From Protea cynaroides (lineage: Eukaryota; Streptophyta; Magnoliopsida; Proteales; Proteaceae), in NCBI GenBank assembly GCA_028583415.1, contig CM053266.1, positions 85,628,149-85,692,148 on the forward strand: DNA of 64,000 bases, in the 5' to 3' direction. The notes under the pieces were generated by a model. It did no database searches. It had not been told where the DNA came from and worked only from the letters and a program-made list of their open reading frames with translations. The position numbers were made by a program, and so were the translations under genes. Shown one piece after another: positions 18,702 through 29,264 of this stretch (its first letter is position 1; every line of letters begins with the position of its first letter).

Positions 18702-19968
18702 CTGTGACCACATCGGATGATGCGGCAGTATCCTCAGATGTAACAGCATAAACTCGTCCTTGATGTAGTTGCTTCCTGGGCTTAAGACACTCCCTTGCCA
18801 TATGCCCCGCTTGATTGCAGTTATAACATTTTGGACCTTCAGTATTTGGCTTTGGCTACTGTTGAGTTACTGGGGTAGTCTTGGGTACAACAGTAAAGCC
18901 TTGAGCACGGAAGGGTTTGAATATCTTATTATTCCCTCCGTTATAAGCATTTCCAACTGGCATTTTTATACCTCTATTCTGTGTGAAATAGCTCTCCTTC
19001 TGGCTCGATTCTATAACTCGAGCAGTTTGTACAGTTTTATTATATATTTTCTTCTCCAAACCTAGAACATGCTCTCTGATGTTTGCTTTAAGTCCCATGA
19101 CAAACCTATGGGTCTTAGTGTCTTCTTCTTGCATGCTGAGTGGTGCAAAGAAAAATAGCTCCTCATAACGCTGTTGATATGCATCCACGGACATTTGTCC
19201 CTGATATAAACTCAGGAACTCCTTCTCCATAGAATCTTTGAAGCTTCGGGGAAAGTACTTCTCAAAGAAAGCTTCTTTATATATAGCCCAGGTCAATAGG
19301 GCGTGTTTGGTTAATAGGTAGGCCCTGGTAGATTTCCACCAATGATGTGCATCACCTTTTAGCATGAAGGTGGCACATAATACCTTCTCTTCTTCTGTAA
19401 TAGTCATCATCAGAAAATTTCTCTCCATCTCGTCGATCCAATGTGCTGGCCATAAAGGATCAGACGGTTTACCGTTAAACTCCTTGGGCTTCATCTTTAA
19501 GAATCACTCCACCAGTCGGGAGTGGTCCATTTGATTTTGAGGGTATGCCCCAAACATAGGTTGTGGATACTGATAATTAACCTAAACTGCTTCAGGACCT
19601 GGTACTGGCATCTGTGCAGCTGGTGGTTGAGGTTTTTGAGGTGCTGGGTGGTTATCCACCGGTGCTGCACTTGTTTGTCCAGTCGGCATTGGTGTAGCAT
19701 GTGCTGCCTGAAACATCATTCCCATTGTTGCTTGCATTTGAGCCTGTGCTCGTTGCATTTGTTGCAGCTGTTGCGCTAGGTTCATAACCACGGTTGTCAG
19801 CTCCGGTGGTGGAGGTGGCAAGTTTGTAGGATTTGCCTGACCCTGGTTTACTGGTGGTGCAACCTGCGGATTACCCTGTGCATATATATTTTCTTGACTG
19901 ACTTCCTCCACGGGTGGTGGTGGTGGAACTGCGTTTTGGCTCTGCCTGGTTACTCTACGCCCAGCCAT
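18702..19968 (-). pseudogene. gag: gag of element D (capsid plus CCHC), two stops
   Basis: MAGRRVTRQSQNAVPPPPP at 19968. Pro/Gln-rich N terminus, capsid-like gag domain (LWPAHWIDEMERNFLMM, MLKGDAHHWWKSTR, YQGQMSVDAYQQRYEELFFF), CCHC knuckle CYNCNQAGHMAREC near 18840-18800. Stops are at about 19582 (after PGPEAV) and about 19505 (SRLVE*FLKMKP); a further one lies near 18857 before the knuckle. An in-frame Met at 20025 also exists upstream, but MAG at 19968 is the start shared by B and C. Confidence 0.85.
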
Positions 19969-20107
19969 AATTTTCCTCTGATAATGGTGATGCCTGAAAA
20001 TCATTAACATACGTGAGTCAATCATTTATACTTCATGTAGGTACGCTAACCGATGTTAATTTTCAAGTTTTTCAAATCATTCTATGAAAAATATTGTCTT
20101 TTCTATG

Positions 20108-20290
20108 CAGGGTCGATAGTGGGGGTCGATGGTATGTCCGACCCTCAGTATCCGACCCTGGGAAATCACCTATTTTTCCGAGAGCCGGGGGTCGATGGGG
20201 GGGTCGAAGTGCGACTCCTGGTTCTCTGTCAGGTTCCCGAGAGCCGAGGGTCGATGCGGGGGTCGATTGTTCTAATCGAATTCTCCAACC
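20108..20290. promoter_or_regulatory. GGGTCGA-type motif cluster in the leader of D
   Basis: At least six GGGTCGA/GGGGTCGA words plus CCGACCC, mixed in orientation, between the gag start and the antisense exon. Homologous to the B and C clusters. Confidence 0.5.
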
Positions 20291-20376
20291 CCCGGACCAA
20301 AAATCAGATTTTGAAGGTCCGATTCTGAGTTCATTTTCCATTCTTCCTCCTCCGTTTTGACTCATCTCCTTCCTCT

Positions 20377-20891
20377 GAGTTGCTACAGTGCCAACTCTGC
20401 TACATTGGTCATTTGGGTTCCTTGTTTCGACGTCTACACCTTCCCTACAGGTATGTATCTTACCTTTATATGTTTTTAGATTTTCTTTTCTAGGTTTTCA
20501 CCCGTATATCTCGTTTTCTTCAAATTAAACTTTTTCCAGCCGTAAAAATTCGATTTTTATTGGGGGCTTTTGTTGTTGGTGATTCAATGGACGAAAGCCC
20601 TAAAAAATATTCGAGTTTCATCGGTTGGTTATCGATAAACTCAAAATTTTTACTTTTTGCCCTAATTTTGGCGAAATTTTGAATTTCTCAAAATTTCTTG
20701 CAATTCAATCTAATTAGTTGTAATTTCCAGCTATTCAAGTCTCACAAGTTAGTTTAGGATCTATGTAAGTCCTTCTGCCCACGTGTATGGGTGAAAAGTG
20801 AGGCTTTTATCCAATTTACATCGTTATTATGTCGAAATTTCGGATTTTTACTCACTACTAACCCATATTTGTTTTTCCTTCTTATTTGTAG
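20377..20891 (+). other. Predicted 5' exon end and 441-bp intron of the antisense gene (D)
   Basis: GAGTTGCTACAGT at 20377-20389; donor CTACAG|GTATGT with intron start 20451; acceptor CTTATTTGTAG ending 20891. The intron length equals that of B exactly, although the sequences have diverged. Confidence 0.6.
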
Positions 20892-20896
20892 ATACT

Positions 20897-22228
20897 ATCG
20901 TTCGTACCAAGGTACCCAGAGTTCGCGATCGTCTTCGTTTCCATTCCAACGAAGCTGAGGCACAGTATGCCCACTACGCTCACAAGAAGGTAGAGGGAGG
21001 TCGCAAGGTGAACTTGGCTAAGTTAGCCTTGTTCAATGTGGAGAGAGCATTTGGTGATATGGGATGGCTCCCTGTCATCACTTACGACATGTGTACCCGT
21101 CCAGATTTGGTACGCCAGTTCTACTGTAATCTCCAGGTGGTGGGAGATTACAATGATGTGGAGAGGGGTGATGAGCTGCGCATCACGAGCTACATTAAGG
21201 GGGTTGACATCTCATTTCATTATCAGTAGCTGGCCGACCTACTGAGCATTTCCTATGCTGGCCCCATGATTTTCTGTGCTCCTGGAGAGCCCCAGTTCTT
21301 CTCTCTACAGATGGGGGCTGAGATCGATAGTCAGCTCATTCGACCTGATCGCTGGTAGATGAGAGCGTGTTATCTGCGTTCGGATCCACGGGTATATTGT
21401 AAGATCATTCAGCATAACTTGATACCGCAGAGTGGTCATTACGAGAGGGTCTCCCAGCTGACCTAGTATCTCTTATACTATTTATGCACTAGGCAGCCCG
21501 TTTACCTTCCATACATCAGTGCTACGTTACCCAGTCACACCGGCAACCTTCCTTACGGACGCATGACCACTACCTTGCTTACCCGCCTGGGGGTTGATTT
21601 AGTGGATGAGAAGATTTAGGAGAAATCCTTCTCATCGCCTCTAGATTGGGAGGCTATTTGCAAGATGGGCATGCGGGATGCCCAGGTCAGTGATGAAGAG
21701 AGGAACGCGATGGTACGCCCTCGCACTCGCGTAGAGATGGCTGACGCTGAGGCAGCAGCCGCAGCCGCTGGAGTTCATATGGAGTCTGCTGGTGATGACG
21801 ACCGTCTGTACATGGATGTGGACTCCATACCACTTCCTTCACCTACACATGCTGCTGGAGCTAGTACTTCTTATGCGGCTAGTCCTTCTCATGCGGCTAG
21901 TCCTTTACATCCACCTTCTGATATGATGGAGATATTGCATGAGATCAGAGAGGCTCAGCGCAGATCTTATCTGAGGATGGGGGAGTTACTAGACGCTCAG
22001 CGCACATCAGACATGAGGATGGGAGAGCTCATAGATGCTCAGAGCCGGTCAGATATGCGTATGGAGGAGCTTTTGGGTGGTCAGCGCGTGACTGATCAGC
22101 GGGTAGCTGATCTCACAGCTAGTCTTCAGACGACCCAGACTCAGGTAGCCTGGTTGACTAGAGTCTACGCTGAGGATTATGATAGAGACCGTGAGGCACC
22201 GCCTCCTCCTTCACCTCCAGCTTCATGA
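20897..22228 (+). pseudogene. Antisense extra ORF of element D
   Basis: Collinear with the B and C copies, but the start codon is mutated (ATC at 20897, where B and C have ATG). Residues 1-190 give the plant-transposon-type block (VPRVRDRLRFHSNEAEAQYA, FGDMGWLPVITYDMCTRPDL, YIKGVDISF). Stops: 21227 (HYQ*), about 21356 (RW*M) and 21464-21466, the last being TAG at codon 190 as in B and E; further damage is near 21615. The second half is open from about 21620 to TGA at 22226-22228, with a Pro/Ser-rich linker and a coiled coil of three 14-residue units (about 21968-22093), as in A. Function unknown. Confidence 0.7.
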
Positions 22229-22493
22229 TTTTATTTATTTTCTCTCTTTGTACTACAGAGTAACTGTCTGGGTTGTGGACTGTACTCTGCTTTAGCTAGT
22301 TATATACGTTTGTTTCTCTCCCATTGTATTTAAAATTGTTCTCCCTTTAATAGATGCATTATTTTTTTTTTAAATTTGGTCTCCAACATCACTTGTGCTT
22401 ATAGTGTGTTAATATTATAGTTTTTACTTTTATCCTATCTCATTTCACAATTTGTCATGAAGGTATGCTAGTTTAGCGGACACGGCCTGAGAT

Positions 22494-22505
22494 GCTCTGT
22501 TACCA
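22494..22505 (-). other. Primer-binding site of element D (tRNA-iMet, one mismatch)
   Basis: Minus strand TGGTAACAGAGC, 3 bp from the 5' LTR edge at 22509. Confidence 0.88.
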
Positions 22506-22508
22506 AGT

Positions 22509-24778
22509 TGTCACACCCCAATTCCATACTATTCAGAATGGTGTGATGAACCGCTAGCAAACCAATGGTTCAATCAGGATCTCGGACAGACAATATCCAT
22601 TTTATCTAAACCTCATACATCCACATTGATAATCAGAGTAAATACACAATAGCGGAAGTCTTATAGTAAAATGAACTGAGAAATCTAACTGTGATAATCA
22701 TAGTTAAATAATAAATTATTCTGAATCAACTAAGACATAAATAAATATCAATTACATGTCTTTACTAAATCCAAGTAATGAAAATAAAATCTAATCGAAT
22801 ACGCATGAGTTGCATTCGCAAGAGGAGTCATGCGTATCCACTTCGTCTTCAACTTCCACCATGTGCTCGTACATTGGAGCATTGACATAATCTTCGACGG
22901 TAGTACCTGCATCATCAACTAAAAATATTCGACGTTGAGGGGTGAGCACACATCATGGCTCAGTGAGCAAACAAAACAATGCAACAATACATATGCATGC
23001 ATTCAATTCATATCTTTGGTCTGGTTTTAAGTTTGCAATGCGCAATAGAAAGGTTCGGTGGTCAAAGGTTAACGTTTATTGACCCCTCCTCTATACACAG
23101 GGTGTGGAAGTCCTCCCAAAGGTTAACGTTTATTGTCGTCCCCATCCACCATACCATGAACATTATACAACAAAGGTTAACGTTTATTGTTGTACAGTGC
23201 CATACCAATACGTAAGCCCCTGCTGGAGAGGGCTTGCGAACTGGGCTCGCAACTAACCAATCCTAATGCCAAATAGTGTATCCAAGGCCTCACCCCAACA
23301 TCCCTTAGAACGTCCATAGAGATAGAACTAAGGCCCCCCGATAGAGTCAGAGACTACAAGGACCGAGACCACCTCCCTTGATACTCTACGACGTAATAGT
23401 TCTGCTAAAGTAATGGCGATACGACGATGCTAATGCACAAGACTTGAGTTAGAGATAGAGCTAGAGTGCTGAGGCCCAGCCTATGACACCCCCCCTAATA
23501 CTCGCTCTCATCAAGTACATCAACCACACACATACTTTTACATGCCTATTCCTATCATCATCATCATCATCATCATCATGTTATAAACAATAAAGTAAAT
23601 ATGCATGAACAAATAATAAAAATATTAGATGACATGTTGTATGCACATTACAAACATATTCGCATAGAATCAAGCATAGCATTGGACTAAAGAAATAAAA
23701 ATAGTTTGTTATTAATCAATTAGTTTTTAGGTCTTGTTTCCTCACCTTAACTTGATCGTAAATCCTCGTTCAAGCTTTAAGAATAACCTTTATATTGATA
23801 TTATATTGCTAGAAGACCTAACAAAGTTGACAGAATTTAATTAGAATTAATTTTGATTTTAAAAACCATGCTGTTAACTGAGGGTCGATGCTAGGGTCTG
23901 AGTTATGATCGACCCTGGGTACGACCACCCCTATTCTGGGCTTTTCAAACACTGGGGGTTGATGCTCAAGGTCTGGTAGGGTCGACTGGCCATCGACCCC
24001 CATGCGACTCCCTGTGGGTTTTGTCAATTTCTCTTCCTTCAGTCCATTCTTCGTGTTTGGGGTCCTATGGCTTGGTCCTATAGTCCATTCCATACTTGTT
24101 CTATGGCCTAGAACCGTGATTCATTAACCTATATGGCTTTCATGACTTTCCCCATGGTTTTCCTTGAAAACCTAACCATGGGTGGGTGATTTTGGTTTCT
24201 TCGAGATCGCACCCTCTTCATTATCTACACTAAGATCTTTAGAAATTCATGGAAGTAGTATCCATACCTGAGAAGAATACTCCTTCTCTGCAACTCTTCT
24301 CCTTTTGCCTTCTTCTCTTCTTCTTCTCTTCCTTCTCTTCTCTTTCTCTCAATTCAATTAGGGTTCTAAAAGGAGTGAAAGAGGCTTAGGGACGTCCTAT
24401 TTATAGAGTAGAAACTCCTAAAATAAGTCTCATTGAGATTAGGAAGGAATCCCATTTAAATTAGGAAAGTTTCCTAATTTCCGGTTCATGCTGTTTTTAC
24501 TGAGTACCGGGGGTCGATAGGGGGGTCGGAGATCCCGTCGACCCCTGGTCCTTAAAATGTCTGACCCCCCATGTAAAACTGGGTGTCTGACTTCTATACT
24601 GGGGGGTCCGACCCTCCCTTGCTGGGTATGTGACCCTCCCCTTATTTTAAGTGTTTTTGGGTCATTTTAGTACCTGGGATCGTGATCTCCTTCACGTACT
24701 TGGTACATTTGGCTCAACCATGCTGGGTAGACCTGGTTCACGGTGGTAAGACCGGGTTAGTTTGATACGGGTCTTACA
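22509..24778 (-). repeat. 5' LTR of element D (2,270 bp)
   Basis: TGTCACACCCC...GGGTCTTACA. TATA box 24406-24397 on the minus strand, then a CT/GA-rich leader without ATG. A donor CTTCTCAG|GTATGG (intron start 24267) and an acceptor-like TTTTTAG (ending 22919) would remove about 1.35 kb of the LTR. Ends right before TSD GTAGG. Confidence 0.92.
22791..22918 (-). CDS. LTR mini-exon (D 5' LTR copy), in-frame 6-nt deletion
   Basis: 128 nt to TAG. It matches the D 3' LTR copy but lacks 6 nt (HMVEVEDE against HMAAIEVEDE), so the frame is kept. Ends THDSSCECNSCVFD with all three Cys. Confidence 0.55.
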
Positions 24779-24783
24779 GTAGG

Positions 24784-25071
24784 TTTGCAGAATGTCGAGC
24801 TAACCAGTCCATTCCCAAGTTGACGTCAAAGTCTGCCATCTCAAGTTGAATCAAGGTTGCATCCAAAGTTTTTCGTCAATAAGAACTGGACATGGTCCAT
24901 AACCTTTTTCTAATTCCACTTCCAATCCCATCGACGATCGTACAAGCAGTTTGTAGTCTAAGGATTTGAGGGGTAGATTTAAATTCTTTTCAATTGACAC
25001 AGATATAAAAGAATGAATAGCTCCTGAATCAAAGAGTACTCTCGCGGAAATGCCATTAATAGATATGATAC
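24784..25071 (-). pseudogene. Protease N-terminal part of element C (cut by D)
   Basis: Begins after the predicted gag-pol intron (IISINGISARVLFDSGAIHS), with the DSG triad intact, and continues to the D insertion at 24783. The continuation is at 12844 and lower. A one-base change near 24870 breaks the frame (VLIDEKTLD region). The site where A entered element B corresponds to 24917/24918 here, 134 bp from the D site. Confidence 0.8.
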
Positions 25072-25141
25072 CTGTGATTTATTTTGATTTAGTCTACATG
25101 CTCACATAATGTAACACAAAATAATAAGATTCAGGTCATAC
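25072..25141 (-). other. Predicted gag-pol intron of element C (70 bp)
   Basis: Donor CACAG|GTATGACC at 25141; acceptor AAATCACAG ending 25072. Retention gives VVTGMT and a stop. Removal gives VVTGIISINGISARVLFDSG in frame. TGTAGACTAA present. Confidence 0.7.
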
Positions 25142-26408
25142 CTGTGACCACATCAGGCGATGCGGCAGCATCCTCAGATGTAACCGCGTAAACTCTGCCT
25201 TGTTGTAGTTGCTTCTTGGGCTTAGGACACTCCCTTGCCATATGTCCCAATTGATTGCAGTTATAGCATTTTAACCCTTCTTTATTTGGCTTTTGTTGCT
25301 GTTGAGCTGCTGAAGTAGTCTTGGCGGCAGCATTGAAGCCTTGAGTACGGAAGGGTTTGAATGTCTTGGTGTTCCCTCCGTTATAAGAATTCCCATTAGG
25401 CCTTTTGATTCCTCTATTTTGAGCAAAATAGCTCTCTTTCTGGCTTGACTCTATTACTCGAGCAATTTGTGCAGCTTCATTGTAGATTTTCTTCTCAAGT
25501 CCTAGAACATGTTCACGTATGCTTCCCCTAAGTCCCATGACGAACCTTTTGGTCTTTGTATCTTCCACTTGCATACTGACTGGTGCAAAAAAGAACAACT
25601 CCTCATAACGCTGTTGATATGCATCGACAGTCATCTGTCCTTGATATAAACTCAGGAACTCCTTCTCCATGGAATCACTGAAACTCTTAGGAAAATACTT
25701 CTCAAAGAATGCCTCCTTATATATATCCCAAGTCAGTTGGGTGTGCTTTGTCAACAGATACGTCCGTGTGGACTTCCACCAGTGATGTGCATCGCCTTTC
25801 AGCATGAATGTTGCACACAATACTTTCTCTTCTTCATTCACTGCCATCATCGTGACGTTTCTCTCCATCTCATCGATCCAGTGTGCTGGCTGCAACGGAT
25901 CAGCTGGCTTACCACTATATTCCTTGGGCTTCATCTTCAGAAAAAGCTCAACTAGTCTGGAGTGGTCTAGTTGATGAGGAACATAAGCCCCATACATAGG
26001 TGGTTGGTATTGATATCCACCTGGAGCTACTTCAGGGTTTTGTACTTGAGCCTGCATGATGGGAGTCTGAGGTGCGTAGGGTACTGTGTTACTTCCCCCT
26101 AGTACTGTGCTTGCCGTTCCTACTGGCATCGGTGTCGTCTGTGCAGCTGGAAAAGCCATGCCTATGGCAGCTTGCATAGTAGCTTGTACCTGTTGTATTT
26201 GCTACAGCTGTTGTGCCAAATTCATTACGGCTGTAGCCAGGTCTATAGGTGGCGCTGGCAGATTTGTAGGATTTGTCTGCCCATTAACTACGGACAGTGT
26301 TGTGTTCATATTCTCTTGTGCTTCAGGGTGTATATGGCTGTCTTCACCCACAGGTGGTGGTGGTGGAATAGAGTTACGGCTTTGTCTGGTCACTCTAGGT
26401 CCAGCCAT
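25142..26408 (-). pseudogene. gag: gag of element C (nearly intact, one stop)
   Basis: MAGPRVTRQSRNSIPPPPP at 26408. The best preserved gag in the window: the only in-frame defect seen is a TAG at about 26204-26202 in the Gln-rich stretch (LAQQL*QIQQ, Gln in B). It carries a capsid-like gag domain (LQPAHWIDEMERNVTMM, MLKGDAHHWWKSTRTYLL), KETIKE-free basic linker with FKPFRTQGF, and the CCHC knuckle CYNCNQLGHMAREC, then VYAVTSEDAAASPDVVTG up to the intron. About 420 residues in total. Structural particle protein and RNA binding are inferred from the family. Confidence 0.87.
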
Positions 26409-26554
26409 TATCTGTTCTGGTAGTGGTGATGCCTGAAAATCATAGAATACGTGAGGCAATCATTAAATATTTCATTATCATATTTAAATCCCCTAATCAA
26501 TGATATTTTCAAATTTTTCAGATCATTTTGTAAAAAATACTGTATTTTCCATCG

Positions 26555-26755
26555 TAGGGTCGATGGATGTCCGACCCTAGGGTATGCGACCCTGAGAATC
26601 ACTGATACTTACCGAGAGCCGAGGGTCGATGGTAGGGTCGATGGATGTCCGACCCTGGGATCGACCCCTAGTTCTCTGTCAGATCACCGAGAGGCTAGGG
26701 TCGATGAGGGGGTCGGAGGGAGGGTCGGATGTTTTGTTGGAATTTTCCGACCCTA
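26555..26755. promoter_or_regulatory. GGGTCGA-type motif cluster in the leader of C
   Basis: Repeated GGGTCGATGG, ATGTCCGACCC and GGGTCGGAGG words in both orientations, homologous to 5005-5210 and 20108-20290. Confidence 0.5.
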
Positions 26756-26837
26756 GGACTAAAAATCAGGTTTTTAATCCCGATTTTGAATCCATTTCTC
26801 ATTCTTTCACCTCCTTTCCGACTCGGTTCGTTCCTCT

Positions 26838-27716
26838 GAGTTGCTACAGTAACAACTCCGACCCATTGGTGATTTTTGCTTCTCTTTTCGATGTCTACTC
26901 CTCTTCTACAGGTATGTTCTCTACAGTTTCATGTTTTTAGGGTTTCTTAACTATGTTTTTGCTCGTTTATATCGTTTATCTTCAAATTATACTTTTTCTA
27001 ACCATAAAAATTCGATTTTTATTGGGGGCTTTTGTTGTTGGTGACTCAATGGACGAAAGTCCTCAAAAATATTTGAGTTTCATCGGTTGGTTATTGTTGA
27101 AGTGCTCGCAGCTTACTAAACAAGCAACGGACTCAGCCCCTACTCGAGTCAGGCGCGCGCCAGAACAAGGCGACCGGAGGGAGGCTACCTGTAGCGCCCT
27201 AGCTGATCTATGACCACCGTTGCTTGTTTGGTCAGCATACGATTTCCCTTCATCTCACGTGGAGGCTTCTTGCCTTTTTCGGGATCTAGGCCGATTGACG
27301 GGTTCAATCTTGGCGAGAAAGAAATTAGTATATAATCAGTCGGGGCCAATCCTCTCATTCTTGGTAAGGGCATGGTGAATTCCGTAGTCAAAAAACTCAG
27401 GAATAATTCTTTCTTTTTTCCTTAGTCTACAGGCGCTGAATTTATTCATATAAAAGGAGAAAAACTTGAAATTTCCCATTTTTGCCCTACTTTGTAGAGA
27501 TTTTTGAATTTCTTGAAATTTCTTCCAATTTAATCTTCTTAGATAAAATTTCCAAATGTATGAGTCTTACAGGATCGTTTAGAATCTATATAAGTCCTCC
27601 TGCCCACGTGTATGGGTGAAAAGTGAGGCTTTTGACCAATTTATGTCGTTATATTGTCGAAATTTTGGATTTTTCATCTTTACTAAGCCAGTATCTGTTT
27701 TTCTTTGTTTTTGTAG
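26838..27716 (+). other. Predicted 5' exon end and intron of the antisense gene (C), enlarged by an insertion
   Basis: GAGTTGCTACAGT at 26838-26850; donor ACAG|GTATGT with intron start 26912; acceptor TTTTTGTAG ending 27716. The length is 805 bp instead of 441 because foreign DNA sits at about 27095-27456. Confidence 0.6.
27095..27456. other. Foreign insertion, possibly organellar (NUMT-like), in the antisense intron of C
   Basis: About 362 bp absent from B and D at the same place. The flanks GGTTAT and GAGAAACTTG match B. Base composition is more GC-rich than the surroundings (e.g. GTCAGGCGCGCGCCAGAACA). It has no TSD, no TIR and no LTR ends. The wording resembles plant mitochondrial intergenic DNA to me, but I cannot search, so the source is a guess. 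Confidence 0.45.
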
Positions 27717-27721
27717 ATAGT

Positions 27722-28978
27722 ATGGCTCGTACCAAAGTACCCAGGGTTCTTGACCTAGTTCGTTTCCGTTCTAACGAGGCTGAGGCGCAATATGCCCGCT
27801 ACGCTCGTAAAAAGGTAGAGGGAGGTCGTCGGGTGGACTTGGCTAGCCTGGCCTTGTTTGATATGGAGAGAGCTTTTGGTGACATGGGCTGGCTTCCTGT
27901 GATCATTTACGACGCCTGTACTCGTCCAGATTTGGTGAGACAGTTTTATTGTAATCTCCAAGTGGTGGGGGATTACAATGATACTGAGAGGGGTAGAGAG
28001 CTCAGGATCACTAGCTACATCAAGGGAGTCGAGGTTTCCTTTGATTATCGACAACTAGCAGACCTTTTGGGCATTTCCTACGACGGCTCCTTGGTGTATT
28101 GTGCTCCCGGAGAGCCCCAGTTCTTTTCATTGGCGATGAGGGCTGAGATAGACCGTCAGCTCATCAGAGAGGATCGCTGGGAGATGAAAGCGATCTACCT
28201 ACGTCCAGAGCCTCGAGTGTACTGTAAGATCATTCAGCACAACCTGATACCTCAGAGTGGGCACTACGAGAGGATCTCCTAGTTAGCCTTGTTCTTACTA
28301 TACTGTATCTGCACTAGGCAGCCTGTCTACCTCCCTTATATCATTATGCGGACGATGATCAGTGCCACACTGCCCAGGCATGTTGGCAACCTGCCTTATG
28401 GACGCTTGATCACTGCACTGCTTACCCGCCTGGGTGTTGATTTGGTGGATGAGAGGATTCAGGAGAAATCCTTCTCATCACCTCTGGATTGTGAGGTCAT
28501 CTGTAAGATGGGCATGCGGGATGCTCAGGTCAGCGATAATGAGAGGAACGCTCTGGTGCGTCTTCGTACTCGGGTGGAGATGGCAGACGCTGAGGCAGCA
28601 GCAGCAGCCGCTGGAGCAGGGGTTCATGGGGGTGATGCTGGGGATGATGATCGTTTATACATGGATGTGGACTCCATACCTCCTCCATCACCTACACATA
28701 CTACGGGAGCTGGTCCTTCACATGCTGCTGGTCCTTCACATCCACCTTCTGATGACATTATGGGGATACTACGTGAGATTAGAGAGGCTCAGCGCATGTC
28801 TGATCTGAGGGTGGGAGAGCTTCTAGATGCTTAGTGCGTAACTGATCGGCGGGTGGCTGATCTCACAGCTAGTCTTCAAACGACCCAAACTCAGATAGCT
28901 TGGTTGACTAGAGTCTATGCTGAGGATTATGATAGAGACCGCGAGGCATCGCCTCCCCCATCACCTCCAGCTTCCTGA
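27722..28978 (+). pseudogene. Antisense extra ORF of element C, best preserved copy
   Basis: ATG at 27722, six bases after the acceptor. MARTKVPRVLDLVRFRSNEA; residues 1-190 include FGDMGWLPVIIYDACTRPDL, YIKGVEVSFDYRQLADLLGI, LIREDRWEMKAIYLRPEPRV and YCKIIQHNLIPQSGHYERIS. Only two stops interrupt about 418 codons: TAG at 28280-28282 and TAG at about 28832. At codon 190, TAG in B, D and E, this copy has TTG (28289-28291). The downstream half has VYLPYIIMRTM, an acidic/Ala segment, a Pro/Ser-rich linker, a short coiled coil with one 14-residue unit, and TGA at 28976-28978. No catalytic motif that I recognise. Related to putative plant transposon proteins; function unknown. Confidence 0.72.
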
Positions 28979-29249
28979 TGTATTTTTTTTTATTTTTCTT
29001 TTTATACTTCAGAGTAACTGTTCGGGTTGTGGACTGTACTCTTCTTTAGACTTGTATATATACGTTTGTTCTTCCTTCAAATGTATATAAATTTATTTCT
29101 CATTTAATAGATGCATTATTCTCTTTCAATTTCTGTCTCAAACAACACAGATGCTTATGGTGTGTTATTATTACAGTTTTTAAATTTTTATCCTATCTCA
29201 GTTCATAACTTTTGTGGTAGTATACGGGTTTAAAAGACAGGGCCTGGGA

Positions 29250-29261
29250 TCTCTGATACCA
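29250..29261 (-). other. Primer-binding site of element C (tRNA-iMet, one mismatch)
   Basis: Minus strand TGGTATCAGAGA, 3 bp from LTR edge 29265. Confidence 0.87.
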
Positions 29262-29264
29262 AGT

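Larger units (their letters stand above)
12850..24778 (-). mobile_element. Element D, structurally complete Tekay/Del-type chromovirus (11.9 kb)
   Basis: Two LTRs (12850-15134 and 22509-24778), PPT, pol, gag-pol intron, gag, leader with antisense ORF and PBS, flanked by the 5-bp TSD GTAGG. In the first about 255 bp the LTRs differ at about 13 positions by eye, fewer than the C LTR pair, as expected for the younger, inner insertion. gag and pol carry several stops, so it is defective despite a complete structure. Confidence 0.93.
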
